64,000 nt of DNA from Pseudomonas izuensis (GTDB lineage: Bacteria > Pseudomonadota > Gammaproteobacteria > Pseudomonadales > Pseudomonadaceae). The stretch spans positions 248,001-312,000 of the forward strand of contig NZ_WTFT01000002.1 of the NCBI RefSeq assembly GCF_009861505.1, given 5' to 3'. How positions within the stretch are numbered: the first letter of the stretch is position 1; each line of letters begins with the position of its first letter. The notes below the pieces were generated by a model, which saw only the letters and a program-made list of their open reading frames with translations, did no database searches and was not told the DNA's origin. A program made the translations under genes and the position numbers. This document shows positions 52,813 through 63,359 of the stretch, one piece after another.

Positions 52813-52906
52813 CCTGTGGGAGCTGGCTTGCCAGCGATAGCGGTAGGCCAGCCGCCATCAATGCTGGATGTGAATCCGTCATCGCTGGCAAGCCAGCTCC
52901 CACAGG
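52813..52906. repeat. REPIN: inverted REP pair (GCTGGCAAGCCAGC class)
   Basis: Copies at 52813-52837 and 52880-52906, after the TraX gene. Confidence 0.9.
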
Positions 52907-53094
52907 GTTTGCCGCTGAGTTGAGAGTTGTACCCGGCCTGCCATTTCCCGACATGTCGTAAACGCACCTTTACGTGGCGCCCATAGGCATTTGACCTGTC
53001 TGCCTCGGTCATACCATCGCTATCAAAGGGCACTGCCGAAACGCCAGTGCCTTACCGAGACGAATGGCGCACAGATGCCGCTGGGAGAGACGCG
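52907..53094 (+). promoter_or_regulatory. Promoter region of glyA-sox operon
   Basis: Contains the palindrome CGACATGTCG (52949-52958), about 140 bp before glyA. Relatives of the word CGACATG occur upstream of sdaB (24390-24396) and gbcB (48558-48564). In P. aeruginosa this operon is activated by the sarcosine regulator SouR and by GbdR; which of them would use this site is open. Confidence 0.4.
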
Positions 53095-54348
<1,254 letters not shown>

Positions 54349-54371
54349 GTGCGGTTTTGGAGTAAATGACT

Positions 54372-55622
54372 ATGCAACGCTACTCAGGCTTCGGCCTCTT
54401 CAAACACTCCCTCAGCCACCATGAAAACTGGCAGCGGATGTGGCGCACACCGACCCCTAAAAAGGTCTACGACGTGGTCATCGTCGGCGGTGGCGGGCAT
54501 GGTCTGGCGACCGCCTACTACCTGGCCAAGGAACACGGCATCACCAACGTGGCCGTGGTCGAAAAAGGCTGGCTGGGCGGCGGTAACACCGCGCGCAACA
54601 CCACCATCGTTCGCTCCAACTACCTGTGGGACGAGTCGGCGCACCTGTACGAACACGCGATGAAACTGTGGGAAGGCCTGTCCCAGGACCTGAACTACAA
54701 CGTGATGTTCTCCCAGCGCGGCGTCTACAACCTGTGCCACACCCTGCAGGACATCCGTGATTCCGAGCGTCGGGTCAGCGCCAACCGCCTCAATGGCGTG
54801 GATGGTGAACTGCTCAATGCCAAGCAGGTCGCAGACGAGATTCCGTACCTGGACTGCTCGAAGAACACCCGCTACCCGGTGATGGGCGCTACCGTCCAGC
54901 GTCGCGGCGGCGTGGCCCGTCACGATGCCGTGGCCTGGGGTTTTGCCCGTGCCGCCGACGCACTGGGCGTGGACCTGATCCAGCAGACCGAAGTGATCGG
55001 TTTCCGCAAGGAAAACGGCGTGTGCATCGGCGTGGAAACCAACAAGGGCTTCATCGGCGCCAAGCGCGTCGGTGTAGTGACCGCCGGTAACTCCGGGCAC
55101 ATGGCCAAGCTCGCCGGTTTCCGCCTGCCGATCGAATCACACCCGCTGCAAGCGCTGGTGTCCGAGCCGATCAAGCCGATCATCGACAGCGTGATTATGT
55201 CCAACGCCGTACACGGTTACATCAGCCAGTCCGACAAGGGCGACCTGGTGATTGGCGCCGGTATCGACGGCTACAACGGCTACGGCCAGCGTGGTTCGTA
55301 CCCGGTGATCGAGCACACCATCCAGGCCATCGTCGAAATGTTCCCGGTGCTGTCGCGCGTACGCATGAACCGTCAGTGGGGCGGCATCGTCGACACCACG
55401 CCGGATGCCTGCCCGATCATCTCGAAAACCCCGGTGCCGAACATGTTCTTCAACTGCGGTTGGGGCACCGGCGGCTTCAAGGCAACACCTGGCTCGGGCA
55501 ACGTATTTGCCGCGAGCCTGGCCAAGGGTGAAATGCACCCATTGGCCGCACCTTTCTCCATCGACCGTTTCCACAACGGTGCGTTGATCGATGAACACGG
55601 CGCTGCTGCGGTTGCCCACTAA
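54372..55622 (+). CDS. soxB: Sarcosine oxidase beta subunit
   Basis: 416-residue flavoprotein of heterotetrameric sarcosine oxidase, which oxidises sarcosine to glycine and a methylene group carried by THF. FAD fold [20 protein letters not shown]; the His in [14 protein letters not shown] (about residue 184) is the likely covalent FMN site. Of two ATGs (54366, 54372) the second is nine bases after GGAG and fits better. Starts 23 bp after glyA. Confidence 0.95.
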   Translation: MQRYSGFGLFKHSLSHHENWQRMWRTPTPKKVYDVVIVGGGGHGLATAYYLAKEHGITNVAVVEKGWLGGGNTARNTTIVRSNYLWDESAHLYEHAMKLWEGLSQDLNYNVMFSQRGVYNLCHTLQDIRDSERRVSANRLNGVDGELLNAKQVADEIPYLDCSKNTRYPVMGATVQRRGGVARHDAVAWGFARAADALGVDLIQQTEVIGFRKENGVCIGVETNKGFIGAKRVGVVTAGNSGHMAKLAGFRLPIESHPLQALVSEPIKPIIDSVIMSNAVHGYISQSDKGDLVIGAGIDGYNGYGQRGSYPVIEHTIQAIVEMFPVLSRVRMNRQWGGIVDTTPDACPIISKTPVPNMFFNCGWGTGGFKATPGSGNVFAASLAKGEMHPLAAPFSIDRFHNGALIDEHGAAAVAH

Positions 55623-55636
55623 CAGGAGAAATCCCC

Positions 55637-55966
55637 ATGTTGCATATCTTCTGTCCTCACTGCGGCGAACTGCGCTCCGAAGAGGAATTCCATGCATCCG
55701 GCCAGGCGCACATTCCGCGCCCACTGGATCCGAACAGCTGCACCGACGAGGAGTGGGGCGACTACATGTTCTTCCGCGATAACCCTCGCGGTCTGCACCA
55801 CGAGCTGTGGGATCACGTCGCCGGTTGCCGCCAGTACTTCAACGTCACCCGCGACACCGTGACCTACGAGATTCTCGAAACCTACAAGATCGGCACCAAG
55901 CCACAATTCACCGACAAGACCGATAGCCCGAAAGCGGCCAGCACGGCTCTGGGAGAGAAGGTATGA
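55637..55966 (+). CDS. soxD: Sarcosine oxidase delta subunit
   Basis: 109-residue small subunit with the zinc-binding opening FCPHCGELRSEEEFH and the later histidine/cysteine stretch HHELWDHVAGCRQYF. AGGAGA upstream. Ends four bases into soxA (ATGA overlap), implying coupled synthesis. Length is usual for SoxD (about 100). Confidence 0.95.
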   Translation: MLHIFCPHCGELRSEEEFHASGQAHIPRPLDPNSCTDEEWGDYMFFRDNPRGLHHELWDHVAGCRQYFNVTRDTVTYEILETYKIGTKPQFTDKTDSPKAASTALGEKV

Positions 55967-58900
55967 GCCAGATCAATCGCCTGTCCAACGGCGGACGGAT
56001 CGACCGCAACAAAGTCCTGAGCTTCACCTTCAACGGCCAGAGCTACAAAGGCTTCGAAGGCGACTCCCTGGCCGCTGCACTGCTGGCCAACGGTGTCGAC
56101 ATCATCGGTCGCAGCTTCAAGTACTCCCGTCCGCGCGGCATCTTCGCCGCCGGTGCCGAAGAGCCGAACGCGGTGCTGCAGATCGGCGCCACCGAAGCCA
56201 CGCAGATTCCTAACGTGCGCGCCACGCAACAGGCGCTGTACCAGGGCCTGGTCGCCACCAGCACCAACGGCTGGCCGAGCGTGAACAACGACATGATGGG
56301 GATTCTCGGCAAGGTCGGCGGCAAGCTGATGCCGCCGGGCTTCTACTACAAAACCTTCATGTACCCGCAATCGTTCTGGATGACCTACGAGAAGTACATT
56401 CGTAAGGCCGCAGGTCTTGGCCGCTCGCCGACCGAGAACGATCCGGACACCTACGACTACATGAACCAGCACTGCGACGTACTGATCGTCGGCGCCGGCC
56501 CTGCTGGCCTGGCGGCAGCACTGGCGGCTGCACGCAGCGGTGCCCGTGTGATCCTCGCCGATGAGCAGGAAGAGTTCGGCGGCAGCCTGCTCGACTCCCG
56601 CGAAAGCCTGGATGGAAAGCCTGCCGTGGAGTGGGTCGCCAGCGTCATCGCCGAGCTGAAGAACACCCCGGACGTGCTGCTGTTGCCGCGTGCCACGGTC
56701 AACGGCTACCACGACCATAACTTCCTGACCATTCACGAACGCCTCACCGATCACCTCGGCGACCGTGCGCCGATTGGCCAGGTGCGTCAGCGCATCCACC
56801 GGGTTCGTGCCAAGCGCGTGGTCCTGGCGACCGGCGCCCACGAGCGCCCGCTGGTGTACGGCAACAACGACGTGCCGGGCAACATGCTGGCTGGCGCTGT
56901 GTCGACTTACGTGCGCCGTTACGGCGTGGCTCCGGGCAAGAAGCTGGTGCTGTCGACCAACAACGATCACGCCTATCGCGTTGCACTGGATTGGCTCGAC
57001 GCCAGCCTGCAAGTGGTGGCCATCGCCGACGCCCGCAGCAACCCTCGCGGTGCGCTGGTGGAAGAAGCGCGCGCCAAGGGCATTCGCATCCTCACTGGCA
57101 GCGCCGTGATCGAGGCCCGTGGCAGCAAGCACGTGACCGCTGCCCGTGTCGCGGCCATCGATGTGAAAGGCCACAAAGTCACCAGCCCTGGCGAATGGCT
57201 CGACTGCGACATCGTCGCCAGCTCCGGCGGCTACAGCCCGGTGGTTCACCTGGCTTCGCACCTGGGCGGCAAGCCGATCTGGCGTGAAGACATCCTCGGT
57301 TTCGTACCGGGCGAAGCACCGCAGAAACGCGTATGCGTCGGTGGCATCAACGGCGTCTATGGCCTTGGCGATTCTCTGGCCGATGGTTTTGAAGGGGGCG
57401 TGCGCGCTGCCAGCGAAGCCGGTTTCGGTGCGGTCGAAGCGACGCTGCCGAAGGCTCTGGCCCGTCTGGAAGAGCCGACCCTGGCGCTGTTCCAGGTGCC
57501 TCATGAAAAGAACACCGCACGGGCGCCGAAGCAATTCGTCGACCTGCAGAACGACGTGACCGCCGCGGCCATCGAACTGGCGACCCGCGAAGGCTTCGAG
57601 TCGGTGGAGCACGTCAAGCGCTACACCGCGCTGGGCTTCGGCACCGATCAGGGCAAGCTCGGTAACGTCAACGGCCTGGCCATCGCGGCCCGTTCGCTGA
57701 ACGTGACCATCCCGCAGATGGGCACCACCATGTTCCGTCCGAACTACACGCCGGTGACTTTCGGCGCCGTGGCCGGCCGTCACTGCGGGCACATCTTCGA
57801 GCCAGTGCGCTACACCGCGCTGCATCAATGGCACCTGAAAAACGGCGCCGAGTTCGAAGACGTCGGCCAGTGGAAACGTCCGTGGTACTTCCCGAAATCC
57901 GGTGAAGACATGCACGCGGCAGTAAAGCGTGAATGCAAAGCCGTGCGCGACAGCGTCGGCCTGCTGGACGCCTCGACCCTGGGCAAGATCGACATTCAGG
58001 GCCCGGATGCCCGGGAGTTCCTCAACCGCGTGTACACCAACGCCTGGACCAAGCTCGACGTGGGCAAGGCCCGTTACGGCCTGATGTGCAAAGAAGACGG
58101 CATGGTGTTCGACGACGGCGTGACCGCCTGCCTGGCCGACAACCATTTCGTCATGACCACCACCACCGGTGGCGCTGCACGCGTACTGCAATGGCTGGAG
58201 CTGTACCACCAGACCGAATGGCCGGATATGAAGGTGTACTTCACCTCCGTGACCGACCACTGGGCGACCATGACCCTGTCCGGGCCGAACAGCCGCAAGC
58301 TGCTCAGCGAAGTCACCGACATCGACCTGAGCAACGAAGCCTTCCCGTTCATGACCTGGAAAGAAGGTGAAGTAGGCGGTGTGCCGGCGCGGGTGTTCCG
58401 GATTTCGTTTACCGGTGAGCTGTCGTACGAAGTCAACGTGCAAGCCGACTATGCGATGGGCGTGCTGGAAAAAATCGTCGACGCCGGCAAGAAGTACAAC
58501 CTGACGCCGTACGGCACCGAAACCATGCACGTACTGCGGGCCGAGAAGGGCTTCATCATCGTCGGTCAGGACACTGACAGCTCGATGACCCCGGATGACC
58601 TGAACATGGGCTGGTGTGTCGGTCGCACCAAACCGTTCTCGTGGATCGGCTGGCGTGGCATGAACCGTGAAGACTGCGTGCGTGATCAGCGTAAGCAGCT
58701 GGTTGGCCTGAAGCCGATCGATCCGAACGTATGGCTGCCGGAAGGCGCGCAACTGGTATTCAACACCAAGCAAGCGATCCCGATGACCATGGTCGGTCAC
58801 GTGACCTCCAGTTACCTGCACAACTCCCTGGGCTATTCGTTTGCCATGGGCGTGGTCAAGGGCGGCCTGAACCGCATGGGTGAGCGTGTGTTTGCGCCAC

Positions 58901-58980
58901 TGGCGGACGGCAGCGTGATCGAGGCGGAAATCGTGTCTTCGGTGTTCTTCGATCCGAAAGGCGAACGCCAGAACGTTTAA
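55963..58980 (+). CDS. soxA: Sarcosine oxidase alpha subunit
   Basis: 1005-residue large subunit. N-terminal ferredoxin-like segment (about 18-100), NAD-binding fold VLIVGAGPAGLAAALAAARSG (GAGPAG at 177-182), and a C-terminal aminomethyltransferase-like THF domain (from about 600; LGKIDIQGPDAREFLNRVYTN). It passes the sarcosine methyl to THF as 5,10-methylene-THF. Length is typical (about 1000). Followed by a REPIN before soxG. Confidence 0.96.
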   Translation: MSQINRLSNGGRIDRNKVLSFTFNGQSYKGFEGDSLAAALLANGVDIIGRSFKYSRPRGIFAAGAEEPNAVLQIGATEATQIPNVRATQQALYQGLVATSTNGWPSVNNDMMGILGKVGGKLMPPGFYYKTFMYPQSFWMTYEKYIRKAAGLGRSPTENDPDTYDYMNQHCDVLIVGAGPAGLAAALAAARSGARVILADEQEEFGGSLLDSRESLDGKPAVEWVASVIAELKNTPDVLLLPRATVNGYHDHNFLTIHERLTDHLGDRAPIGQVRQRIHRVRAKRVVLATGAHERPLVYGNNDVPGNMLAGAVSTYVRRYGVAPGKKLVLSTNNDHAYRVALDWLDASLQVVAIADARSNPRGALVEEARAKGIRILTGSAVIEARGSKHVTAARVAAIDVKGHKVTSPGEWLDCDIVASSGGYSPVVHLASHLGGKPIWREDILGFVPGEAPQKRVCVGGINGVYGLGDSLADGFEGGVRAASEAGFGAVEATLPKALARLEEPTLALFQVPHEKNTARAPKQFVDLQNDVTAAAIELATREGFESVEHVKRYTALGFGTDQGKLGNVNGLAIAARSLNVTIPQMGTTMFRPNYTPVTFGAVAGRHCGHIFEPVRYTALHQWHLKNGAEFEDVGQWKRPWYFPKSGEDMHAAVKRECKAVRDSVGLLDASTLGKIDIQGPDAREFLNRVYTNAWTKLDVGKARYGLMCKEDGMVFDDGVTACLADNHFVMTTTTGGAARVLQWLELYHQTEWPDMKVYFTSVTDHWATMTLSGPNSRKLLSEVTDIDLSNEAFPFMTWKEGEVGGVPARVFRISFTGELSYEVNVQADYAMGVLEKIVDAGKKYNLTPYGTETMHVLRAEKGFIIVGQDTDSSMTPDDLNMGWCVGRTKPFSWIGWRGMNREDCVRDQRKQLVGLKPIDPNVWLPEGAQLVFNTKQAIPMTMVGHVTSSYLHNSLGYSFAMGVVKGGLNRMGERVFAPLADGSVIEAEIVSSVFFDPKGERQNV

Positions 58981-58992
58981 CACCACAGCCCT

Positions 58993-59084
58993 TTGTGGGA
59001 GCAAGGCTTGCCCGCGATGAACGATAACGCGGTGCTTCGGATAGACCGAGTTGCTCCCATCGCGGGCAAGCCAAGCTCCCACAG
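58993..59084. repeat. REPIN inside the sox operon (soxA-soxG)
   Basis: Arms at 58993-59019 and 59059-59084; one carries GCAAGGCTTGC and the other GCAAGCCAAGC, so they are imperfect partners. Confidence 0.86.
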
Positions 59085-59112
59085 AAAATACGAATTCAGG
59101 AACAGGTGCTTT

Positions 59113-59745
59113 ATGACCGCAGCCAATGTTTACCAACAACGCCCAACCAATGGGGCCAAGGCCGAGTCGTCGCTGCATCATGCCGACCTCGCCAGCCTGG
59201 TGGGCAAGGGGCGCAAGAGCGCCGGCGTGACCGTGCGCGAGAAAAAACTCCTCGGCCACCTGACCATTCGTGGCGATGGCCACGATGCCGCGTTCGCCGC
59301 CGGCGTACACAAGGCGCTGGGCATCGAATTGCCGGGGGCGCTGACCGTCATCGTCAAGGGCGAAACCAGCCTGCAATGGATGGGCCCGGATGAGTGGTTG
59401 CTGATCGTGCCGAGCGGCGAAGAGTTCGCCGCCGAGCAAAAGCTGCGCAAAGCGCTGGGCGACCTGCACATCCAGATCGTCAACGTCAGCGGCGGCCAGC
59501 AGATCCTCGAACTGAGCGGCCCGAACGTGCGCCAGGTGCTGATGAAATCCACCAGCTATGACGTGCACCCCAACAACTTCCCGGTGGGCAAGGCTGTGGG
59601 CACGGTGTTCGCCAAGTCGCAACTGATGATTCGCCACACTGCCGAAGACACCTGGGAACTGCTGATTCGTCGCAGCTTCTCGGATTACTGGTGGTTGTGG
59701 TTGCAGGATGCTTCGGCCGAGTATGGCCTTAGCGTTCAGGCTTGA
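59113..59745 (+). CDS. soxG: Sarcosine oxidase gamma subunit
   Basis: 210-residue gamma subunit. Typical segments: SLQWMGPDEWLLIVP, VNVSGGQQILELSGPNVRQVL, and the ending SFSDYWWLWLQDASAEYG. I use ATG 59113 (MTAANVYQQ), since the longer reading frame starts inside the REP. Separated from soxA by 132 bp with a REPIN, which may lower its expression relative to soxBDA. Confidence 0.94.
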   Translation: MTAANVYQQRPTNGAKAESSLHHADLASLVGKGRKSAGVTVREKKLLGHLTIRGDGHDAAFAAGVHKALGIELPGALTVIVKGETSLQWMGPDEWLLIVPSGEEFAAEQKLRKALGDLHIQIVNVSGGQQILELSGPNVRQVLMKSTSYDVHPNNFPVGKAVGTVFAKSQLMIRHTAEDTWELLIRRSFSDYWWLWLQDASAEYGLSVQA

Positions 59746-59751
59746 ATCGCC

Positions 59752-59812
59752 TTCGCTGGCAAGCCAGCTCCTACAGGATTGTGATGATCTGTAGGAGCTG
59801 GCTTGCCAGCGA
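59752..59812. repeat. Compact REPIN (soxG-purU)
   Basis: Arms 59752-59776 and 59789-59812 (GCTGGCAAGCCAGC class), 12 bp apart. Confidence 0.9.
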
Positions 59813-59856
59813 TCAACCGCGCAGCGGTTGCCCATAACAAAAGGAGTCACCGCACT

Positions 59857-60714
59857 ATGAGCCGCGCCCCGGATACATGGATTCTGACCGCCGACTGCCC
59901 CAGCGTGCTCGGCACGGTGGACGCGGTGACCCGCTTTCTGTTCGAGCAGAGCTGCTACGTCACCGAACACCACTCCTTCGATGATCGCCTTTCGGGGCGT
60001 TTCTTCATTCGTGTGGAGTTTCGCCAGCCTGACGGTTTTGACGAGCAGTCCTTCCGCGCGGGCCTTGCCGAGCGCGGCGAAGCGTTCGGCATGATCTTCG
60101 AACTGACCCCGCCGCATCACCGCCCGAAAGTGGTGATCATGGTCTCCAAGGCCGATCACTGCCTCAACGACTTGCTCTACCGCCAGCGCATCGGCCAGTT
60201 GTCGATGGACGTGGCGGCGGTGGTGTCCAACCACCCGGACCTCAAGCCGCTGGCCGACTGGCACCAGATTCCGTACTACCACTTCCCGCTGGACCCCAAC
60301 GACAAGCCTTCACAGGAGCGTCAGGTGTTGCAGGTGATCGAAGAGTCCGGCGCCGAACTGGTGATCCTTGCCCGCTATATGCAGGTCCTGTCGCCGGAGC
60401 TGTGCCGCAAGCTCGACGGCAAGGCAATCAACATCCACCACTCCCTGCTACCGGGTTTCAAGGGCGCCAAGCCTTACCACCAGGCCTACAACAAGGGCGT
60501 GAAGCTGGTTGGCGCGACGGCGCATTACATCAACAACGACCTCGACGAAGGGCCGATCATCGCCCAGGGCGTCGAGGTGGTGGATCACAGTCATTACCCG
60601 GAAGACCTGATCGCCAAGGGGCGGGATATCGAAGGCCTGACCCTGGCGCGGGCTGTGGGTTATCACATTGAGCGGAGGGTGTTTTTGAACGCCAATCGCA
60701 CGGTCGTTCTTTAG
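59857..60714 (+). CDS. purU: Formyltetrahydrofolate deformylase
   Basis: 285-residue enzyme hydrolysing 10-formyl-THF to THF and formate. N-terminal ACT domain (WILTADCPSVLGTVDAVTRFLFE) and C-terminal formyltransferase fold with NIHHSLLPGFKGAKPYHQAY and the catalytic Asp in NNDLDEGPI. AAGGAG before ATG 59857. Its place after sox fits THF recovery when methyl groups are oxidised. Confidence 0.95.
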   Translation: MSRAPDTWILTADCPSVLGTVDAVTRFLFEQSCYVTEHHSFDDRLSGRFFIRVEFRQPDGFDEQSFRAGLAERGEAFGMIFELTPPHHRPKVVIMVSKADHCLNDLLYRQRIGQLSMDVAAVVSNHPDLKPLADWHQIPYYHFPLDPNDKPSQERQVLQVIEESGAELVILARYMQVLSPELCRKLDGKAINIHHSLLPGFKGAKPYHQAYNKGVKLVGATAHYINNDLDEGPIIAQGVEVVDHSHYPEDLIAKGRDIEGLTLARAVGYHIERRVFLNANRTVVL

Positions 60715-60738
60715 ATTTTTGGGGCCGCTTCGCAGCCC

Positions 60739-60832
60739 ATCGCGGGCAAGCCTTGCTCCCACAGGGCTTAAGGTAGTTCCCATTTTTTTGCGGTAAGCCC
60801 CAATCCCGTGGGAGCAAGGCTTGCCCGCGATG
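60739..60832. repeat. REPIN: inverted REP pair (GCGGGCAAGCCTTGC class)
   Basis: Arms 60739-60764 and 60806-60832 between purU and fdhA. Confidence 0.9.
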
Positions 60833-60937
60833 AGGCCCTAACAGGCAACACAAGAAACAGCATCTGTACCCGAGCACTTAACGCGCTGCCTGCCTGGGCA
60901 ACGCGGATCCATAAAAACAAAACAGCGAGGTGAAAGC

Positions 60938-62137
60938 ATGTCTGGCAATCGTGGTGTGGTGTATCTCGGCGCTGGCAAGGTCGAAGTACAGAAAATCGAC
61001 TATCCGAAAATGCAGGACCCGCGCGGCAGGAAGATCGAGCACGCCGTCATCCTGCGTGTGGTTTCCACCAACATCTGTGGTTCCGACCAGCACATGGTGC
61101 GCGGTCGTACCACCGCTCAAACCGGTCTGGTGCTGGGTCACGAGATCACCGGTGAAGTGATCGAGAAGGGCCGCGACGTCGAAAACCTGCAAATCGGCGA
61201 CCTGGTATCCGTACCGTTCAACGTGGCTTGCGGGCGCTGCCGTTCCTGCAAGGAAATGCACACCGGCGTGTGCCTGAGCGTTAACCCGGCGCGTCCGGGC
61301 GGTGCTTATGGCTATGTGGACATGGGCGACTGGACCGGTGGTCAGGCGGAATACGCCATGGTGCCGTACGCCGACTTCAACCTGCTGAAACTGCCTGATC
61401 GCGATCGCGCGATGGCAAAAATCCGCGACCTGACCTGCCTCTCCGACATCCTGCCAACCGGCTACCACGGTGCCGTGACGGCCGGCGTTGGCCCTGGCAG
61501 CACCGTGTACATCGCCGGTGCAGGTCCGGTTGGTCTGGCCGCTGCCGCTTCCGCTCGCCTGCTGGGTGCGGCGGTGGTCATCGTCGGTGACGTCAATACC
61601 GTGCGCCTGGCTCACGCCAAATCTCAGGGCTTCGAAATCGCCGACCTGTCCCTCGACACCCCACTGCACGAGCAAATCGCTGCGCTGCTGGGTGAACCGG
61701 AAGTGGATTGCGCCATCGACGCCGTAGGCTTCGAAGCGCGCGGCCACGGCCACGACGGCGTGAAACACGAAGCCCCGGCTACCGTGCTCAACTCGTTGAT
61801 GGGCGTGGTCCGTGTTGCCGGCAAGATCGGCATCCCTGGCCTCTACGTCACCGAAGATCCAGGTGCCGTGGACGCTGCCGCGAAAATGGGCAGCCTGAGC
61901 ATCCGCTTCGGCCTCGGCTGGGCCAAATCCCACAGCTTCCACACCGGCCAGACCCCGGTGATGAAGTACAACCGCCAGCTGATGCAGGCGATCATGTGGG
62001 ATCGCATCAACATTGCCGAAGTGGTGGGCGTGCAGGTGATCAGCCTGGATCAGGCACCGGAAGGGTATGGCGAGTTTGATGCGGGCGTGCCGAAGAAGTT
62101 TGTGATTGATCCGCATAAGTTGTTTAGTGCGGCGTAA
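60938..62137 (+). CDS. fdhA: Glutathione-independent formaldehyde dehydrogenase
   Basis: 399-residue zinc-containing medium-chain dehydrogenase oxidising formaldehyde to formate with tightly bound NAD+. Catalytic zinc residues in CGSDQHMVRG and GHEITGEV; structural zinc cysteines in CGRCRSCKEMHTGVC; NAD fold VYIAGAGPVGLAAAASARLLG. Closely matches the P. putida type. GAGGTG before the ATG. It removes formaldehyde formed by GbcAB and DgcAB. Confidence 0.96.
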   Translation: MSGNRGVVYLGAGKVEVQKIDYPKMQDPRGRKIEHAVILRVVSTNICGSDQHMVRGRTTAQTGLVLGHEITGEVIEKGRDVENLQIGDLVSVPFNVACGRCRSCKEMHTGVCLSVNPARPGGAYGYVDMGDWTGGQAEYAMVPYADFNLLKLPDRDRAMAKIRDLTCLSDILPTGYHGAVTAGVGPGSTVYIAGAGPVGLAAAASARLLGAAVVIVGDVNTVRLAHAKSQGFEIADLSLDTPLHEQIAALLGEPEVDCAIDAVGFEARGHGHDGVKHEAPATVLNSLMGVVRVAGKIGIPGLYVTEDPGAVDAAAKMGSLSIRFGLGWAKSHSFHTGQTPVMKYNRQLMQAIMWDRINIAEVVGVQVISLDQAPEGYGEFDAGVPKKFVIDPHKLFSAA

Positions 62138-62157
62138 GGGGTTCAAGGAATAAAAAG

Positions 62158-62184
62158 CGGCGACCTACGGGTCGCCGTTTTTTT
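62158..62184 (+). terminator. Intrinsic terminator of fdhA
   Basis: Stem CGGCGACC-TACG-GGTCGCCG (62158-62177) followed by seven T, 20 bp after the fdhA stop. A-tract before the stem lets it work leftward too, for the convergent rhs gene. Confidence 0.93.
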
Positions 62185-63274
62185 ACTTCGTGGATTGTGA
62201 GCCTCGTCTTACGCTGTTCTGTCGTTCGGAGAGATCAAGGCTCGTTTGGTTCGCTATTGCATGCGCATAATCTGGCAAGCCTTCATCTACATACTCTAGC
62301 AGGGGGTACGAGGTCGCGTCGGTATATGGGGGAAGTGACCCACGCCTGTTTGGCGATCCAACTCTACTCGTAGAGTTGATTGAGTTATTGCTACCAAATC
62401 GCGGTGTTAAATCGCGCAAACCTCGTGATGTCCTAGCGTCATATACGTTTGCGTTACTTCTTGCACGCCTATATAGCTGTGGTGAGGTGTTGGGGCTACT
62501 GCTCGGAGGTGCAGTTAGTGGTGAAGGAAGATCGGCCGCATCAACGGCACGTGCTTCCGTGCCTGCGAAAGCCAACCTGTCTTGCGTCGTCCACGCTGGA
62601 GTTTTCGAGTTTGGATGGGGATGGAGCGATCTTGCCATTGGATTTCGAAACTGTCCTTCTGCTCTGGAAAAGACATTGGGAGAAGTTTGTGTTGGAGGAC
62701 TCATTAACCCTATCGAACGTAGAAATCTTTTCAGCAAGACTGGTGTATGCCCAGTGGGGTCATTTTGATTCACCGGATCTCCCACGCAATACGCATACGC
62801 ATTCAGCCCACCACCCCCAAACGGACTCCAACTATCCGGACTGGTAAAGCACATCAACACCGGATTAAACGGCCGATATCCATTTCCCAACAAATACCAC
62901 CCCGTCACCGGATCTGGCCGTTCGCCGTTGAAGCCGAGCAGGCTGAGCAAGCCGTTACCGAGCGGGCGATGACCGTAGGGCGTGTAGGCGAGAGGATTGG
63001 GGCGGTTGGCAGTGAGCACGTTCAGCACTGAACGCTGTTGGTCGGTGGCGAGCAAATGGGGTTCCACCGTGCCGCTCTGGCGCTGTAACTGGGCGAGTAA
63101 ATGGTCTTCGCTCAGCATGACTGAACGCTGCTCCGCGCCTTCAATTTCCGTGGCCAGGAGATTTTTCAGGTAGAAGCGTTGGGTGGTGGGTTGCGTCGAA
63201 GGAGCGCAATCGACCAGTCGATTCAGCGCGTCGTAGTGGTACTGGCAAAGCAGGATTTCGCTATTGCGTGGCAT
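62183..63274 (-). CDS. Orphan Rhs-core protein with variable C-terminal tail
   Basis: 363 residues. Residues about 10-176 form an Rhs repeat-associated core (HYDALNRLV, LAYTPYGHR, LLGFNGERPDPVTGWYLLGNGYRPFNP, AYAYCVGDPVNQNDPTGH). Residues 177-363 are an unrelated Ser/Asn/Pro/Arg-rich tail with no domain I recognise. GGGGAG upstream of ATG 63274 shows a genuine short gene rather than a broken large rhs. The DNA of the tail (62.2-62.75 kb) is visibly AT-richer than its surroundings, a sign of exchange. No immunity gene lies downstream: fdhA ends 45 bp away on the other strand. Confidence 0.85.
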   Translation of the reverse strand: MPRNSEILLCQYHYDALNRLVDCAPSTQPTTQRFYLKNLLATEIEGAEQRSVMLSEDHLLAQLQRQSGTVEPHLLATDQQRSVLNVLTANRPNPLAYTPYGHRPLGNGLLSLLGFNGERPDPVTGWYLLGNGYRPFNPVLMCFTSPDSWSPFGGGGLNAYAYCVGDPVNQNDPTGHTPVLLKRFLRSIGLMSPPTQTSPNVFSRAEGQFRNPMARSLHPHPNSKTPAWTTQDRLAFAGTEARAVDAADLPSPLTAPPSSSPNTSPQLYRRARSNANVYDARTSRGLRDLTPRFGSNNSINSTSRVGSPNRRGSLPPYTDATSYPLLEYVDEGLPDYAHAIANQTSLDLSERQNSVRRGSQSTK

Positions 63275-63359
63275 GGAGCGGACTCCCCGAAACCTCAGTC
63301 GATTCAGGGTTTACTCTGGCGCAATCAACCAAAGCTGCCTACTAGCAGAACTGATAGTG

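Noticed and set aside
55882-60282. A 1466-codon open frame antisense to soxA, soxG and purU
   Set aside because: Stop-free antisense frames are expected opposite high-GC genes with G/C third positions. The sense genes are unmistakable, and the translation is His/Gln/Val-rich without motifs.
62376-62847. Two plus-strand frames of about 130 codons opposite the rhs tail, considered as an immunity gene
   Set aside because: They are antisense to the rhs gene and have no ribosome site. Immunity genes normally follow on the same strand.
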